From positions 1 to 34,588 of the forward strand of contig JAJAZC010000142.1 of NCBI GenBank assembly GCA_026785885.1: a DNA stretch of 34,588 nucleotides. Reading direction: 5' to 3'. Within the stretch, counting starts at the first letter, position 1; each line of letters starts with the position of its first letter. The notes under the pieces were generated by a model. That model saw nothing but the letters and a program-made list of their open reading frames with translations. It did no database searches and was not told the DNA's origin. Shown piece by piece: positions 15,690 to 24,885 of the stretch. Made by a program: the position numbers and the translations under genes. The DNA is from Rubrivivax sp. (GTDB lineage Bacteria; Pseudomonadota; Gammaproteobacteria; Burkholderiales; Burkholderiaceae_C).

Positions 15690-16142
15690 ATGTTCGACGT
15701 GCTGGTCTACCTCTACGAGAACTACTGGCGCCCGGACGCGTGTCCGGAGCCCAAGCAGCTCTCACGCAAACTGAGCGCGGTTGGCTTCGAGCCGGAAGAG
15801 ATTCAGGACGCGCTGCGTTGGCTCGACGGCCTGGCCACCACGGCTGAGAGCCACAGCGGCAGCCCGGTGCAGGGCAGCATGCGTATCTACACCGCGCAGG
15901 AGCGCGATGTGCTGGGCGATGAATCGATCGGCTTCATCGTCTTCCTTGAATCCGCCGGCGTGCTGCCGGCGCCGATGCGCGAAATGGTCATCGACCGCGC
16001 GCTGGCCGTCGGCACTGGCCCGATGGAGCTGGAGGACGTGAAGATCATCGTGCTGATGGTCTTCTGGAGCCTGGGCGAAGAGCCCGACGCGCTGGTGCTC
16101 GACGAGCTGTTCGTCGACGCCGAAGACCGCGTCATTCACTGA
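15690..16142 (+). CDS. smg: Smg family protein (DUF494)
   Basis: A 150-aa acidic cytosolic protein beginning [13 protein letters not shown], the typical Smg start. Further family segments are [40 protein letters not shown] and a C-terminal [20 protein letters not shown]. Smg is conserved next to dprA in Beta- and Gammaproteobacteria, but its biochemical role is not established. It follows dprA by 140 bp with a tandem repeat and its own likely promoter in between. The usual downstream neighbour, topA, is not here; instead the gene converges on a DUF1631 gene with 18 bp between the stop codons. Confidence 0.96.
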   Translation: MFDVLVYLYENYWRPDACPEPKQLSRKLSAVGFEPEEIQDALRWLDGLATTAESHSGSPVQGSMRIYTAQERDVLGDESIGFIVFLESAGVLPAPMREMVIDRALAVGTGPMELEDVKIIVLMVFWSLGEEPDALVLDELFVDAEDRVIH

Positions 16143-16162
16143 CCCCGGGCAGGCCCGCGGTC
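16141..16162. terminator. Stem-loop spanning the convergent smg and DUF1631 stop codons
   Basis: GACCCCGGGC-AG-GCCCGCGGTC can fold into a ten-position stem with one mismatch, and it touches both stop codons. It is symmetrical, so it could serve both directions. There is no T-run on either side, so it would act only as a pause or RNA-end structure unless helped by Rho. Confidence 0.45.
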
Positions 16163-18611
16163 AGTTCAGCAGCCGCGAAGCATCCACATCCAGTTTTGCC
16201 AGCGCACTGCGCGTGGCGCGCACGGTCAGCGCCTCGTCCTGCGCCGGCACGATCAACCCGGCCTGCAGGTACGAAGCCAGCCGGTGCTGCTGAAACAGCA
16301 CACAGCGGCCCTGCGGCGTGACAAAGAGCGACAGCTGCTTGCGCAGGCCGTGCCAAGACAGCTGCACCGGCTCCGTGTGGCCGCCGCGGTCCAGCATGTA
16401 CCAGCTGCCCACCTGCAGCTCGCGCGCCCAGGCCACCATGGCCGCCGTCGGCATCGAGCCGCCGTCGAGCACCACCTCGAGCTCGCTGCTTTGGTGGCCC
16501 GACAGGTCCAGCACCATGCTCTCGTCGATTTCTACATCGGCTGCATCGGGCAGCAGCTCTTCCAGCGTGTCCAGCCGCTCCATCAGCTCGCGCAGGCGCT
16601 CATCCGGAATGACCGCGGCTTTGGCTGTAAAGGCCGCGGCCAGCGAGTTGTTGAGCTGCTGGATGTGCTCATCCTGCTTGGCGGTGTCCATGCCGGCACT
16701 GGCCATGCCTTCACGCAGGCTTCTCAGCAACAGCGGCAGGCGGCGGATGACCTCGGCTCTTTCCTCCCGGGTCACTTTGGCGCTGGCGCTCCAGATCAGG
16801 TCAGCGGCAGCGCGCTTCATGGTCTTGGTCTGCTCGCCCTGGGCGGTGTAGCGCACGGCCGTGGTGGCCAGCACGTCGGCCCAGACGTGAAACAGAAACT
16901 GGCGCACACCTTCCTGCACCGGCACCTCGTTGAGCATGCGGCGCAGCTCGATCGTGTACTGGATGGCCAGCGTCTCGCGCTGCTCGACCTGCTGGGCCAG
17001 CGAGACACCGCGCCGGGTGGCCTCGTTCTCGTTCTTGAAGTAGTGCTCGAGAAACTTCTCGAACTCGATCAACACGGTCTGGAAGACGCGGCGGCCGGTG
17101 TCGGGGTAGGCCTCGACGACCTGCACGATGCGCTTGATCTCTTTTTCCAGCGCCTGGGTCGAGGAATGAGCAACGCTGCTGGCCGCGCTGTCGAAGCCCA
17201 TCACGCAGGCGCCCATGCGGTCGATCAGGCGCCGCGCCGGGTGGTCGATAGTGGCGAAAAAATCGGGCTCGCTGACGGCCACGCGCAGCACCGGCATCTG
17301 CAGCCGCGCAAACCACACCCGCACGGCGGCCGGGATGCGGTCTTCGGTGAGGATGCTCTGGAACAGCAGCGCGACGATCTCGATGGTGGCGCGCTCCTCA
17401 GGCGAAGCCGCGGCCTTCTTCAGCGCCTGCTTGCGGTAGTGCAGCTCTTCCAGCAGCACCGGCGTGGTCAACACCGGCTCGCCGTGGTGGGTGCTGGACT
17501 GCAGGCGCTGGCGGATGCCCTGCTCGGCCGAATCGATGGCCCGCGCCAGCCCCGGCGACACCGGCAGCGCCGGCCGGCCGATGCCCTGCGAGCGCGTAGA
17601 CGGCGCAAACTGCGGCACGTGACGGCCGATCAGGCGGTTCAGGCGCCCGAGCACGGCCTCGGCGTGTTCGCGCCCGCGGGCCAGCGGCGCAGCCCGTGTC
17701 ATCAAACGGGTTTCATCACCGACACCGCGGCCACCACCAGGGCCCGGCCAACCGCTACCGCTACCGCTAACGCCACCGCCACCGCCCCCACCGCGGCCGC
17801 CGTAGTTGCCGTAGGTGCCAAAACCCCCCGACGGCGGGTACTCCGAAGGCGCGTTCAGGGCCATGGCAGCCGACGAGCCGCCGTCACTGGCGAAGCTGCT
17901 GCCAGCCCCGCCCCAGCCCAGGTTGGCGTTGGGGTGCGTGCGTGAGCGCTTGATGAAAGGCCGCAGGTCGACCTCGGGCAGCACCTTGTGCTCGATCAGC
18001 CAGCGGTTGGTCTCGTGGTAGGCCTCTTCGACCAGCAGCGCGAACTCGTCGTGCAGTGCGGGCTGTATCTCGCGCCAGCCGTCCAGGTCCAGCCCGGCTG
18101 CGCGCCAGGCGTCGAAGGCCAGGCGGGCCAGTACGTGGGCGCGCAGCATGTCGTGCGGGTCGAGTTCGGTGCGGCCTTCCAGGTGCGCCACGCGCGAGCG
18201 CAGATCGGCAAACTCCCAGGACGCGCGGTCCATTACGGCCAGCGCCAGACGCGAGGTCACGATCTCCAGCTCGATCGTGTCGTCCGACACCAGCGTGAAG
18301 CCGTCGCGCCCGCTGCCGCTGCCGCTGCCGCTGGGCGGCGTGTCGCTGGTGCGTGATGCTGCAACGCCGTGCGCCAGCGCCTGTCGCAGGCCCGCCACGA
18401 TGCCGCGGTGCCAAGTCTGTGCGCCTTTGCGCAGGCCTTGCGCCAAGTCACGCCGGCGCTGGAAGACCACGTGTTCGGACGGCTTGTCCAGCAAAGCGCC
18501 GGTGGCGTCGATGATGTTCTGGACAACGCCCGTGAGCCCTTTGACGAGCTCCTCGGTGTACAGCCGCCTCGCCTGGCCAGCAATCGAGTCGGGCGAGGCG
18601 CTGATGGCCAT
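16161..18611 (-). CDS. DUF1631 family protein
   Basis: An 816-aa cytosolic-looking protein of the DUF1631 family, often mislabelled thymidine phosphorylase in older annotations; its function is unknown. The N-terminus (MAISASPDSIAGQARRLYTE) and repeated helical segments such as ALAVMDRASWEFADLRSRVA and LDPHDMLRAHVLARLAFDAW are typical. An (SG)4 tract near residue 95 and a long glycine-rich linker around residues 265-300 divide the protein into an N-terminal and a large C-terminal helical half. The C-terminal ~130 residues (ARELQVGSWYMLDRGGHTEP, LSWHGLRKQLSLFVTPQGRC) look like a compact beta-rich domain reminiscent of PilZ-type folds; that comparison is only an impression. It is separated from secF by 41 bp on the same strand. 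Confidence 0.88.
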   Translation of the reverse strand: MAISASPDSIAGQARRLYTEELVKGLTGVVQNIIDATGALLDKPSEHVVFQRRRDLAQGLRKGAQTWHRGIVAGLRQALAHGVAASRTSDTPPSGSGSGSGRDGFTLVSDDTIELEIVTSRLALAVMDRASWEFADLRSRVAHLEGRTELDPHDMLRAHVLARLAFDAWRAAGLDLDGWREIQPALHDEFALLVEEAYHETNRWLIEHKVLPEVDLRPFIKRSRTHPNANLGWGGAGSSFASDGGSSAAMALNAPSEYPPSGGFGTYGNYGGRGGGGGGGVSGSGSGWPGPGGGRGVGDETRLMTRAAPLARGREHAEAVLGRLNRLIGRHVPQFAPSTRSQGIGRPALPVSPGLARAIDSAEQGIRQRLQSSTHHGEPVLTTPVLLEELHYRKQALKKAAASPEERATIEIVALLFQSILTEDRIPAAVRVWFARLQMPVLRVAVSEPDFFATIDHPARRLIDRMGACVMGFDSAASSVAHSSTQALEKEIKRIVQVVEAYPDTGRRVFQTVLIEFEKFLEHYFKNENEATRRGVSLAQQVEQRETLAIQYTIELRRMLNEVPVQEGVRQFLFHVWADVLATTAVRYTAQGEQTKTMKRAAADLIWSASAKVTREERAEVIRRLPLLLRSLREGMASAGMDTAKQDEHIQQLNNSLAAAFTAKAAVIPDERLRELMERLDTLEELLPDAADVEIDESMVLDLSGHQSSELEVVLDGGSMPTAAMVAWARELQVGSWYMLDRGGHTEPVQLSWHGLRKQLSLFVTPQGRCVLFQQHRLASYLQAGLIVPAQDEALTVRATRSALAKLDVDASRLLN

Positions 18612-18652
18612 GTCAGGTGCTGGGTCGATCCAGGGTGGGGAGCCGGTTCACT

Positions 18653-19687
18653 CTACACCACCGCCCCGGCGTTGGGATCGTTGGGATCGGCCTCTTTGGC
18701 CCCTACTTTGATCAGATCCTCGCGCTTGACACCCAACCACATGGCAATGCCGGCGGCCACGAAGATCGACGAGTAGATGCCGAACAGGATGCCGATGGTC
18801 AGTGCCACGGCAAAGTGGTGCAGCGTCGGGCCGCCGAAGATCAGCATGCTCAGTACCATCATCTGGGTGCTGCCGTGCGTGATGATCGTGCGGCTGGTGG
18901 TGCTGGTGATGGCGTGGTCGATGACCTGCGGCGCGGTCAGCTTGCGAAAGCGCCTGAAGGTCTCGCGCACGCGATCGAAGATCACCACCGACTCGTTGAC
19001 CGAGTAGCCCAGCACCGCCAGGATGGCGGCCAGCACGGCCAGAGAAAACTCCCACTGGAAGAAGGCGAAGAAGCCCAGGATGATGACCACGTCGTGCAGG
19101 TTGGCAATGATGCCGGCCACCGCGAACTTCCACTCAAAGCGCATGGCCAAGTAGGCCATGATGCCCAGCACCGTGACGGTTAGCGCGAGCGCGCCGTTCT
19201 GGTACAGCTCGGCGCCGACGCTGGCGCCCACCGCCTCGGTTCGCGTCAGCACCAGCGGCTCTTGGCCTCCGGCTGCAGCGCAGGACGGGCGGCTTACCTC
19301 TTCACCCTGCGCCGTCGTGTACTGCTTGGTGGTGACGCTGCCGCTTTCACTTTTGCACAGCGCGTCGAAGACGCGGCCGGCGACCTCGGTCTGCTTGACG
19401 TCACCACGCACCGGCAGCCGGATCAGCACGTCGCGGCTGGTGCCGAACTTCTGCACCTGCACCTCGCCAAAGCCCATGCTCTCGACCGTGGCGCGGGTGC
19501 GGTTGATGTCGGCTGCCTGTGCGTACTCCACCTCCAGCAGCGTGCCGCCGGTGAACTCGATCGACGGGTTCAGGCCGCGCGTGGCCAGAAAGAAAACGGC
19601 CAACGCAAAGGTAACGAACGACACCACGTTGAAGGCCAACGCGTGGCGCATGAACGGGATGTCTTTTCTGATGCGGAAAAATTCCAT
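18653..19687 (-). CDS. secF: Protein translocase subunit SecF
   Basis: Inner-membrane subunit of the SecDF-YajC complex, which uses the proton gradient to help pull proteins through SecYEG. The protein is 344 aa with six predicted membrane helices: the first at HALAFNVVSFVTFALAVFFL, the rest in the C-terminal half. The periplasmic domain after helix 1 contains PSIEFTGGTLLEVEY. The conserved SecF segments LGYSVNESVVIFDRVRE and TSTTSRTIITHGSTQM are present. The frame is open 42 codons upstream, but the ATG at 19687 has GGAG 8 nt upstream and begins the family N-terminus MEFFRI. It is 31 bp downstream of secD. Confidence 0.96.
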   Translation of the reverse strand: MEFFRIRKDIPFMRHALAFNVVSFVTFALAVFFLATRGLNPSIEFTGGTLLEVEYAQAADINRTRATVESMGFGEVQVQKFGTSRDVLIRLPVRGDVKQTEVAGRVFDALCKSESGSVTTKQYTTAQGEEVSRPSCAAAGGQEPLVLTRTEAVGASVGAELYQNGALALTVTVLGIMAYLAMRFEWKFAVAGIIANLHDVVIILGFFAFFQWEFSLAVLAAILAVLGYSVNESVVIFDRVRETFRRFRKLTAPQVIDHAITSTTSRTIITHGSTQMMVLSMLIFGGPTLHHFAVALTIGILFGIYSSIFVAAGIAMWLGVKREDLIKVGAKEADPNDPNAGAVV

Positions 19688-19718
19688 GGTCGTTCTCCGG
19701 CTTGCCTGGTTTTGTGGG

Positions 19719-21587
19719 TCAGGCCTTGGCTTCGTCGACCGGCAGCGGTATCCCGCCATCGGGGCGCCAGACCTGCCCGATCGACACACTTTTGAGCCGC
19801 TTTTGCCGGCCATACCAGAGGTTGACCAAGCCGCGCGAGAACATCACGGCAGAGAACATGCTGGTCAGGATGCCAAGGCAATGCACCACTGCAAAGCCGC
19901 GCACCGGGCCCGAGCCGAACGCCAGCAGCGCCACACCGGCAATCAGCGTCGTGATGTTGCTGTCGAGAATCGTGCCCCAGGCCATCTCGTAGCCCTTGTG
20001 AATGGCTACCTGCGGCGAAGCGCCGGCGCGCAGTTCTTCGCGCACGCGCTCGTTGATCAGCACGTTGGCGTCGATCGCCATGCCCAGCGTCAATGCGATG
20101 GCCGCAATGCCGGGCAGCGTCAACGTCGCCTGCAGCATGGAGAGCACGGCCACCAGGCACAGCAGGTTGAAAGCCAGCGCCACGGTGCTGAACACACCGA
20201 ACAACAGGTAGTAGCCGCACATGAACACAGCGATCGCGGCAAAGCCGTAGATCACGCTCTGGAAGCCCTTGCTGATGTTTTCTGCGCCCAGGCTCGGGCC
20301 GATGGTGCGTTCTTCAATGATCTCCATCGGCGCGGCCAGTGCGCCGGCGCGCGTGAGCAGCGCCATGTCGGCCGTTTCCTGCGCTGTGAAGTTGCCGGTG
20401 ATCTGGAAGTCGGTGCCGAATTCGCCCTGGATGGTGGCAACCGAGATCGCCTCACCGCGGCCTTTTTCGTACAGCACGATGGCCATCGGCTTGCCCAGGT
20501 TCTCACGCGTTACGTTGCGCATCGCGCGGCCGGCCACGTCGTCCAGGCGCACGCTGACGGCTGGGCGCTGGTTGGAATCGATCGTTGCGCTGGCCTGCTT
20601 GAGCTGCTCACCGGTGCCGATGACTTCGCGTTTAAGGCCCACCATGCGCGGTGTCGTCTCACCGGCCGACAGGCGCTGCGGCACCGTCTCGGCCGCCGCG
20701 GCGGTGTCGGGCTCCACCAGCCGGAACTGCAGCGTTGCCGTGCGGCCGATGATGTCCTTGGCGCGCGCCGTGTCCTGCACGCCGGGCAGCTGCACGACCA
20801 CGCGGTCCGAGCCCTGCTGCTGGATCACCGGCTCAGCCACGCCCAACTCGTTGACGCGTTTGTGCAGCGTTTCGATGTTCTGCGCCAGCGCCTGCGCGCC
20901 GATGTCGTTGACGGCCTTGGGCGACAGCCGCCCGACCAGGCGCACGCCCTCGGCCGCCGTCTCCACGGTCCACTGCATAGACGGCAGGCGGTCGGCCATC
21001 AGGCCGCGCGCGGTGTCGGCGCTGGCTGCGTCCGGCAGGCTGATCGTCAGGCCGTTGCTGTCGCGCGCGATGCCACCGAAGCGCACACGCTTTTCGCGCA
21101 GCGCATTGCGCGCATCGCTGCCGTAGGTGTCGACCTGCTGCTTCAGCGCGGCGCGCATGTCGACCTGCATTAGAAAGTGCACGCCACCGCGCAAGTCCAG
21201 CCCCAGGTACATCGGCAGCGCGCGCAGGCGCGTCAGCCAGGCCGGTGAGCGCGAAACGAGGTTCAGCGCCACGATGTAGCGCGGGTCGGCCGGGTCCGGG
21301 TTGAGCGCCCGGGCGAGGGTGTCCTTGGCCTTGATCTGCGTGTCGGTATCGCGAAAGCGCGCGCGCACCGAGCCGCCGTCGAACTGCACGAAATCGGCAG
21401 TGATCTGCGCCTCAGCCAGCACCTGCTGCACCCGCGGCACCAGGTCAGCGTCGACCTTGACGGTGGACTTGCCGCTGGACACCTGGACGGCCGGCGATTC
21501 GCCGAAGAAGTTGGGCAGCGTGTAGAGCAAGCCGATCACCAGCGCCAGGCCGAGGATCGCGTACTTCCACCAGGGGTAGCGGTTCAT
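19719..21587 (-). CDS. secD: Protein translocase subunit SecD
   Basis: Large inner-membrane subunit of SecDF, 622 aa. It has an N-terminal helix (WWKYAILGLALVIGLLYTLP), a large periplasmic region that starts with YLGLDLRGGVHFLMQVDM (the SecD D1 motif) and later RVNELGVAEPVIQQQGSDRV, then five C-terminal helices with FNLLCLVAVLSMLQATLTLP, GMAIDANVLINERVREEL and SNITTLIAGVALLAFG. The conserved Asp in the IDANVLI helix is the proton-coupling residue known for SecD. The start ATG at 21587 has AAGGA 6 nt upstream. It lies between yajC (93-bp gap) and secF (31-bp gap). Confidence 0.97.
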   Translation of the reverse strand: MNRYPWWKYAILGLALVIGLLYTLPNFFGESPAVQVSSGKSTVKVDADLVPRVQQVLAEAQITADFVQFDGGSVRARFRDTDTQIKAKDTLARALNPDPADPRYIVALNLVSRSPAWLTRLRALPMYLGLDLRGGVHFLMQVDMRAALKQQVDTYGSDARNALREKRVRFGGIARDSNGLTISLPDAASADTARGLMADRLPSMQWTVETAAEGVRLVGRLSPKAVNDIGAQALAQNIETLHKRVNELGVAEPVIQQQGSDRVVVQLPGVQDTARAKDIIGRTATLQFRLVEPDTAAAAETVPQRLSAGETTPRMVGLKREVIGTGEQLKQASATIDSNQRPAVSVRLDDVAGRAMRNVTRENLGKPMAIVLYEKGRGEAISVATIQGEFGTDFQITGNFTAQETADMALLTRAGALAAPMEIIEERTIGPSLGAENISKGFQSVIYGFAAIAVFMCGYYLLFGVFSTVALAFNLLCLVAVLSMLQATLTLPGIAAIALTLGMAIDANVLINERVREELRAGASPQVAIHKGYEMAWGTILDSNITTLIAGVALLAFGSGPVRGFAVVHCLGILTSMFSAVMFSRGLVNLWYGRQKRLKSVSIGQVWRPDGGIPLPVDEAKA

Positions 21588-21680
21588 TCAAATTCCTTGG
21601 CCGGCGGCCGGGCCATCAACGCAACTCGGCAACCAACAATCGGCCAGCGGCACAGCGCCGCGGCCGGCTGGCGCGGCGAT

Positions 21681-22028
21681 CTACTTCGACGCAGCAGCAG
21701 CGCTGTAGGTGCCCTTGGGCAGTACCTGGATGATGGCCGAGCGCTGCACCTGCACCTCGACGCCGTTGGCAACCTCGACATTCAAGAAGCTGTCGCCCAT
21801 CTTGGCCACGCGGCCCAACACGCCGCCAGCGATCACCACCTCATCACCCTTGGCCAAGGCTTCGATCATCGTCTTGTGCTCCTTCTGCTTCTTCATCTGC
21901 GGCCGGATCATGATGAAGTACAGCACCACGAACATCAGCACCAGCGGCAGCATGCTGAACAGCGTGGATTCCATGCCGCCGGTGGCGGCTGCGGGGGCGG
22001 TCTGGGCTTGGGCGGTGGAGATGAACAC
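21681..22028 (-). CDS. yajC: Preprotein translocase accessory subunit YajC
   Basis: A 115-aa single-pass inner-membrane protein that associates with SecDF. Reading starts at a GTG (22028) with AAGGA 9 nt upstream; the first residues are MFISTAQAQTAPAAATGG. The membrane helix is MLPLVLMFVVLYFIMIRPQ, followed by the invariant basic KKQKEH and the SH3-like tail GDEVVIAGGVLGRVAKMGDS. A longer reading frame of 182 aa exists, but the extra part does not resemble YajC. It heads the yajC-secD-secF operon. In most relatives tgt lies upstream, whereas here the upstream gene is a glycosyltransferase 231 bp away. Confidence 0.95.
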   Translation of the reverse strand: MFISTAQAQTAPAAATGGMESTLFSMLPLVLMFVVLYFIMIRPQMKKQKEHKTMIEALAKGDEVVIAGGVLGRVAKMGDSFLNVEVANGVEVQVQRSAIIQVLPKGTYSAAAASK

Positions 22029-22259
22029 GGGCTTGGGTCCTTGGGTGGTGTGCGGTGCAGCCGGCGCTAGGTCTAGCCTTGTTGCGCGGGTATGGGCGGG
22101 CATTAAGCCCGGCTGCGCCAGGCAAGCAGCAGAGTTTAGGCGAGCGGCAAGCAAGCCCGGCGCGCTGAGCGCATCGCCCATGGCTTGTTTTAGGCAGTCG
22201 GACCGCGGGCAGCGCCAGTGCGCCGGCAAGCCGATGCGCCAGCGCGCCGGTGTATCGGC

Positions 22260-23225
22260 TCAGCGGCCGGGGCGCCAGCCTACGCTGCCGGCCGCCGCTT
22301 GCATCAGCCGTTTGATGTGCCGGGGCCGCCGCCACCAGGCCATTGCCAGCGCGTGCACGCCAGTCCAACGGTGGCCGAGTTGCAGGTGGTGGTAGCCGAA
22401 CTCGGCACCGTAGTTGGCCACCGTCTGCGCGAAGACATCCCGCGGCATCGCACGGCCATCCGCACTGGCCAGGCCATGAGCGCGGGCGTAGCGCAGCAGC
22501 AGCTCTGTCCGGTAGTCATGGCGGCGCAGCGCACGTGAGCCCTGCACCGGGTGGTGGCGGTACAGCACCGGCGGCCAGTTGAGCAACGCAAACGGCACCT
22601 GTTGCGAAAGGCGCAGCCACAAGTCCCAGTCCTCGCTGTAGCGCAGCGTGGCGTCGAAGCCGCCGACGGCCCGCACGGCGTCGACACGCAGCATCGTGGC
22701 GCTGGTCAACGCCCAACAGTCTTTCAGGAACTGGTGATAGACCCAGCCGCTGAAAGCGGGGTCGGCGGTCAGAGTGGGCGGGCGCTGCAAAAACGTTGCC
22801 GGCTCCACGTAGACGCCGTCTTGCGGGTGCCAGTGGATTAGCGGGCAGACCAAGGCTCCGCAATCGGGATTGCGGTCCATCCACAGGATCTGGCGGGTCA
22901 AATGTTCAGCGTGCCAGATATCGTCCTGATCAAGGAAGCAGGCATAACGGCCGCGTGCTGCGGCCAGGCCGCGGTTGCGTGCAGCACTGACACCGGCGTT
23001 CTGCTGCTGCAGCCGGTGAGCCTGCGGTGCGACTGCCGTGACGACAGCCAGCGTGTCGTCAGTGGAGCCATCGTCGACGACGATGATCTCGACCGCCTCG
23101 TGCGTCTGCGCCAGCACGGCACGCAAGGTCTCGGCGATGTACTTGCTGCCGTTGAACGTAGGGATGACGACGCTGACCCGCACATCGTCCGGGCCGCTCT
23201 GCGCGGCTTGCGGTCCGGGCTCCAT
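22260..23225 (-). CDS. Glycosyltransferase, family 2
   Basis: A 321-aa GT-A-fold enzyme that should transfer a sugar from a nucleotide-sugar donor to a glycan or lipid carrier on the cytosolic face of the membrane. The N-terminus has the GT2 block VRVSVVIPTFNGSKYIAETL, the nucleotide-binding VDDGSTDDT and the metal-binding segment FLDQDDIWH. A later YSEDWDLWLRLS carries the catalytic ED pair typical of the family. The start is an ATG at 23225, one base after the stop of the upstream asparagine-synthase-like gene, with GGAG 4-7 nt before it; the frame open to 23285 lies inside that gene. The two are therefore almost certainly translated together. Sugar and acceptor are unknown. Confidence 0.93.
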   Translation of the reverse strand: MEPGPQAAQSGPDDVRVSVVIPTFNGSKYIAETLRAVLAQTHEAVEIIVVDDGSTDDTLAVVTAVAPQAHRLQQQNAGVSAARNRGLAAARGRYACFLDQDDIWHAEHLTRQILWMDRNPDCGALVCPLIHWHPQDGVYVEPATFLQRPPTLTADPAFSGWVYHQFLKDCWALTSATMLRVDAVRAVGGFDATLRYSEDWDLWLRLSQQVPFALLNWPPVLYRHHPVQGSRALRRHDYRTELLLRYARAHGLASADGRAMPRDVFAQTVANYGAEFGYHHLQLGHRWTGVHALAMAWWRRPRHIKRLMQAAAGSVGWRPGR

Positions 23226-23226
23226 C

Positions 23227-24885
23227 TCACTCCGCCCGTGCTGCTGCGGCGCCTGCCTCAAAGCGCCAGTCCGGCGCATGCCCACGCAGCCACTGCTCCA
23301 GCATCATCAAAATCCACACCATCTCGCCGTAGTAGCCCGGGTGGGCCGGCAGCAAATCGTCCAGCAGCTGTTGCGCAAACTCGGGCCGCACGACGCCGCG
23401 GGTGGCAAAGGCGCGTACCGAATCGCTGGCCAGCGCTTTCAAGCCCGCGTGCTGCGTGGCCCACACGCCGAAGGGCAGCCCGAAGCCTTTTTTCTGCTTG
23501 GTGATGATGGCCGCGGGCAAGAAGTCGCGCAGCGCTTCTTTGAAGAACCAGCGCAGCTTGAAGCCGCGCAGTTTGTAGTGCGTAGGCAGGCGCATCGAGA
23601 AGGCCAGCAAGGCGTCGTCGAGAAATGGGTAGGCCACGTCCATGCCGGCCAGCCGCGACGTGCCGCGGACCTTGGGCAAGTCCGACTCGGCCAGCGTGTA
23701 GCGCCAGTCATAGGCCAGCATGCGGTCCAAGTCGTTGTCGGCCTGCGCCATGGCCCAGACGTCGCGCTGCTGCTGCGCGATCGACTCCGGCCGCATGGCT
23801 GCCAAAAAAGCCGGGGCGAGCACTTGCGGCAAGCCCAGTTTGTTAAGCAGGTTGTAGTGGCCCAGCCGATCTGGCAGGGGCACCTTGGCATCGCGTACGT
23901 AGTTGCGCCCCTTGCGCAGCAGCGGCACCTGCTGCGCGCCCGCAATGCCCAGTAGAGGCTCGATGACCGCCGTGCGTAACAGCCCGGGCAAGCGGCCATA
24001 CAGGCCATACAGGCGCTGCGTGGCATAGCGCGAGTTGCCGCCGAAGAGCTCGTCTCCGCCGTCGCCCGCCAGCAGCCGGGTGACGCCGTCTTCGCGCGCC
24101 TTCAAGGCGCAGTAGTAGCTGGGCAGCGCCGATGAGTTACCGAAAGGCTGGTCATATGCGGTGGCCACGTGCGCGATGCTGCGCACCAGGTCTTCGGGTG
24201 TCACGTAGTACTCGTGGTGCTTGGCACCGAAGTGCTGCGCCGCCATGCGGGCGTACGCCATCTCGTCGTAACCCTGGGCGTCGAAACCAATGGAGTAGGT
24301 GTGGACCTCGCCGGCCAGTGCCTTGATGTGGCCGGCCACGGTCGAGCTGTCTGTGCCGCCGCTCAAAAAGCAGGCTGGCGTGCCCTGCCCCAGCCGGGTC
24401 TGCACGGCCTGTCGCAGCAGCTGCCGGAACTCTGCCTTCAGGTCATCGAAACGGGGCCTGGCATCGGGTGCGAAGTGCGGGTGTGCGAAGGGTTCAATGC
24501 GAATTTGGCCGTCTTGGGCCAGCGCACAGTGCCCGGCAGGCAGCCGCTGCACGCCGCGAAAGATGGTGCGCGGGGACGGCACCATGTGGAAGAAAAGATA
24601 GTCTAGGATCGCCTCGTTATCGATGTCGGTGACACCCAATGCGTCGGCCCGCTCGGCAAACGCGATGTTCTGCCCCTGCCGGCGCCAGCACAGCGTTTCT
24701 TGCGCAAAGCGGTCGACCGCCAGGAACACGCCGCCGCCTTGCAGCGGCAGCGCAGCCGCAAAAGCACCGCGCGCCGCGGCTGCCGTGGCCACAGGCCCTT
24801 GTTCAGCCAACGATTGGCGCCAGGCCGCCGCAGAGCGGGAGACCAGAGCTTCGCCCAGGAACAAGTCTTCAGACGGATCGGTCAT
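23227..24885 (-). CDS. Asparagine-synthase-like protein without the glutaminase cysteine
   Basis: A 552-aa protein with a full C-terminal ATP-pyrophosphatase synthetase domain: SGGTDSSTVAG at residues 175-185, AGDGGDELFGGNSRY, MDVAYPFLDDALLAF and KKGFGLPFGVW. Normal AsnB-type enzymes start MCGI, with Cys as the glutaminase nucleophile. This one starts MTDPSEDLFLGEAL, and the segment LDYLFFHMVPSPRTIF, usually near residue 150, is at about 94, so the first ~60 residues of the glutaminase are missing. It may take ammonia directly or use another amine, forming an amide on a sugar, uronic acid or peptide. Related proteins occur in exopolysaccharide loci. Start at 24885 rests on sequence only; no ribosome-binding site is clear. 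It is coupled to the following GT2 gene. Confidence 0.87.
   Translation of the reverse strand: MTDPSEDLFLGEALVSRSAAAWRQSLAEQGPVATAAAARGAFAAALPLQGGGVFLAVDRFAQETLCWRRQGQNIAFAERADALGVTDIDNEAILDYLFFHMVPSPRTIFRGVQRLPAGHCALAQDGQIRIEPFAHPHFAPDARPRFDDLKAEFRQLLRQAVQTRLGQGTPACFLSGGTDSSTVAGHIKALAGEVHTYSIGFDAQGYDEMAYARMAAQHFGAKHHEYYVTPEDLVRSIAHVATAYDQPFGNSSALPSYYCALKAREDGVTRLLAGDGGDELFGGNSRYATQRLYGLYGRLPGLLRTAVIEPLLGIAGAQQVPLLRKGRNYVRDAKVPLPDRLGHYNLLNKLGLPQVLAPAFLAAMRPESIAQQQRDVWAMAQADNDLDRMLAYDWRYTLAESDLPKVRGTSRLAGMDVAYPFLDDALLAFSMRLPTHYKLRGFKLRWFFKEALRDFLPAAIITKQKKGFGLPFGVWATQHAGLKALASDSVRAFATRGVVRPEFAQQLLDDLLPAHPGYYGEMVWILMMLEQWLRGHAPDWRFEAGAAAARAE

Noticed and set aside
16284-17945. A 553-codon plus-strand frame inside the DUF1631 gene
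   Set aside because: Shadow frame of a GC-rich gene with no domain; the DUF1631 frame on the minus strand is full length and matches its family.
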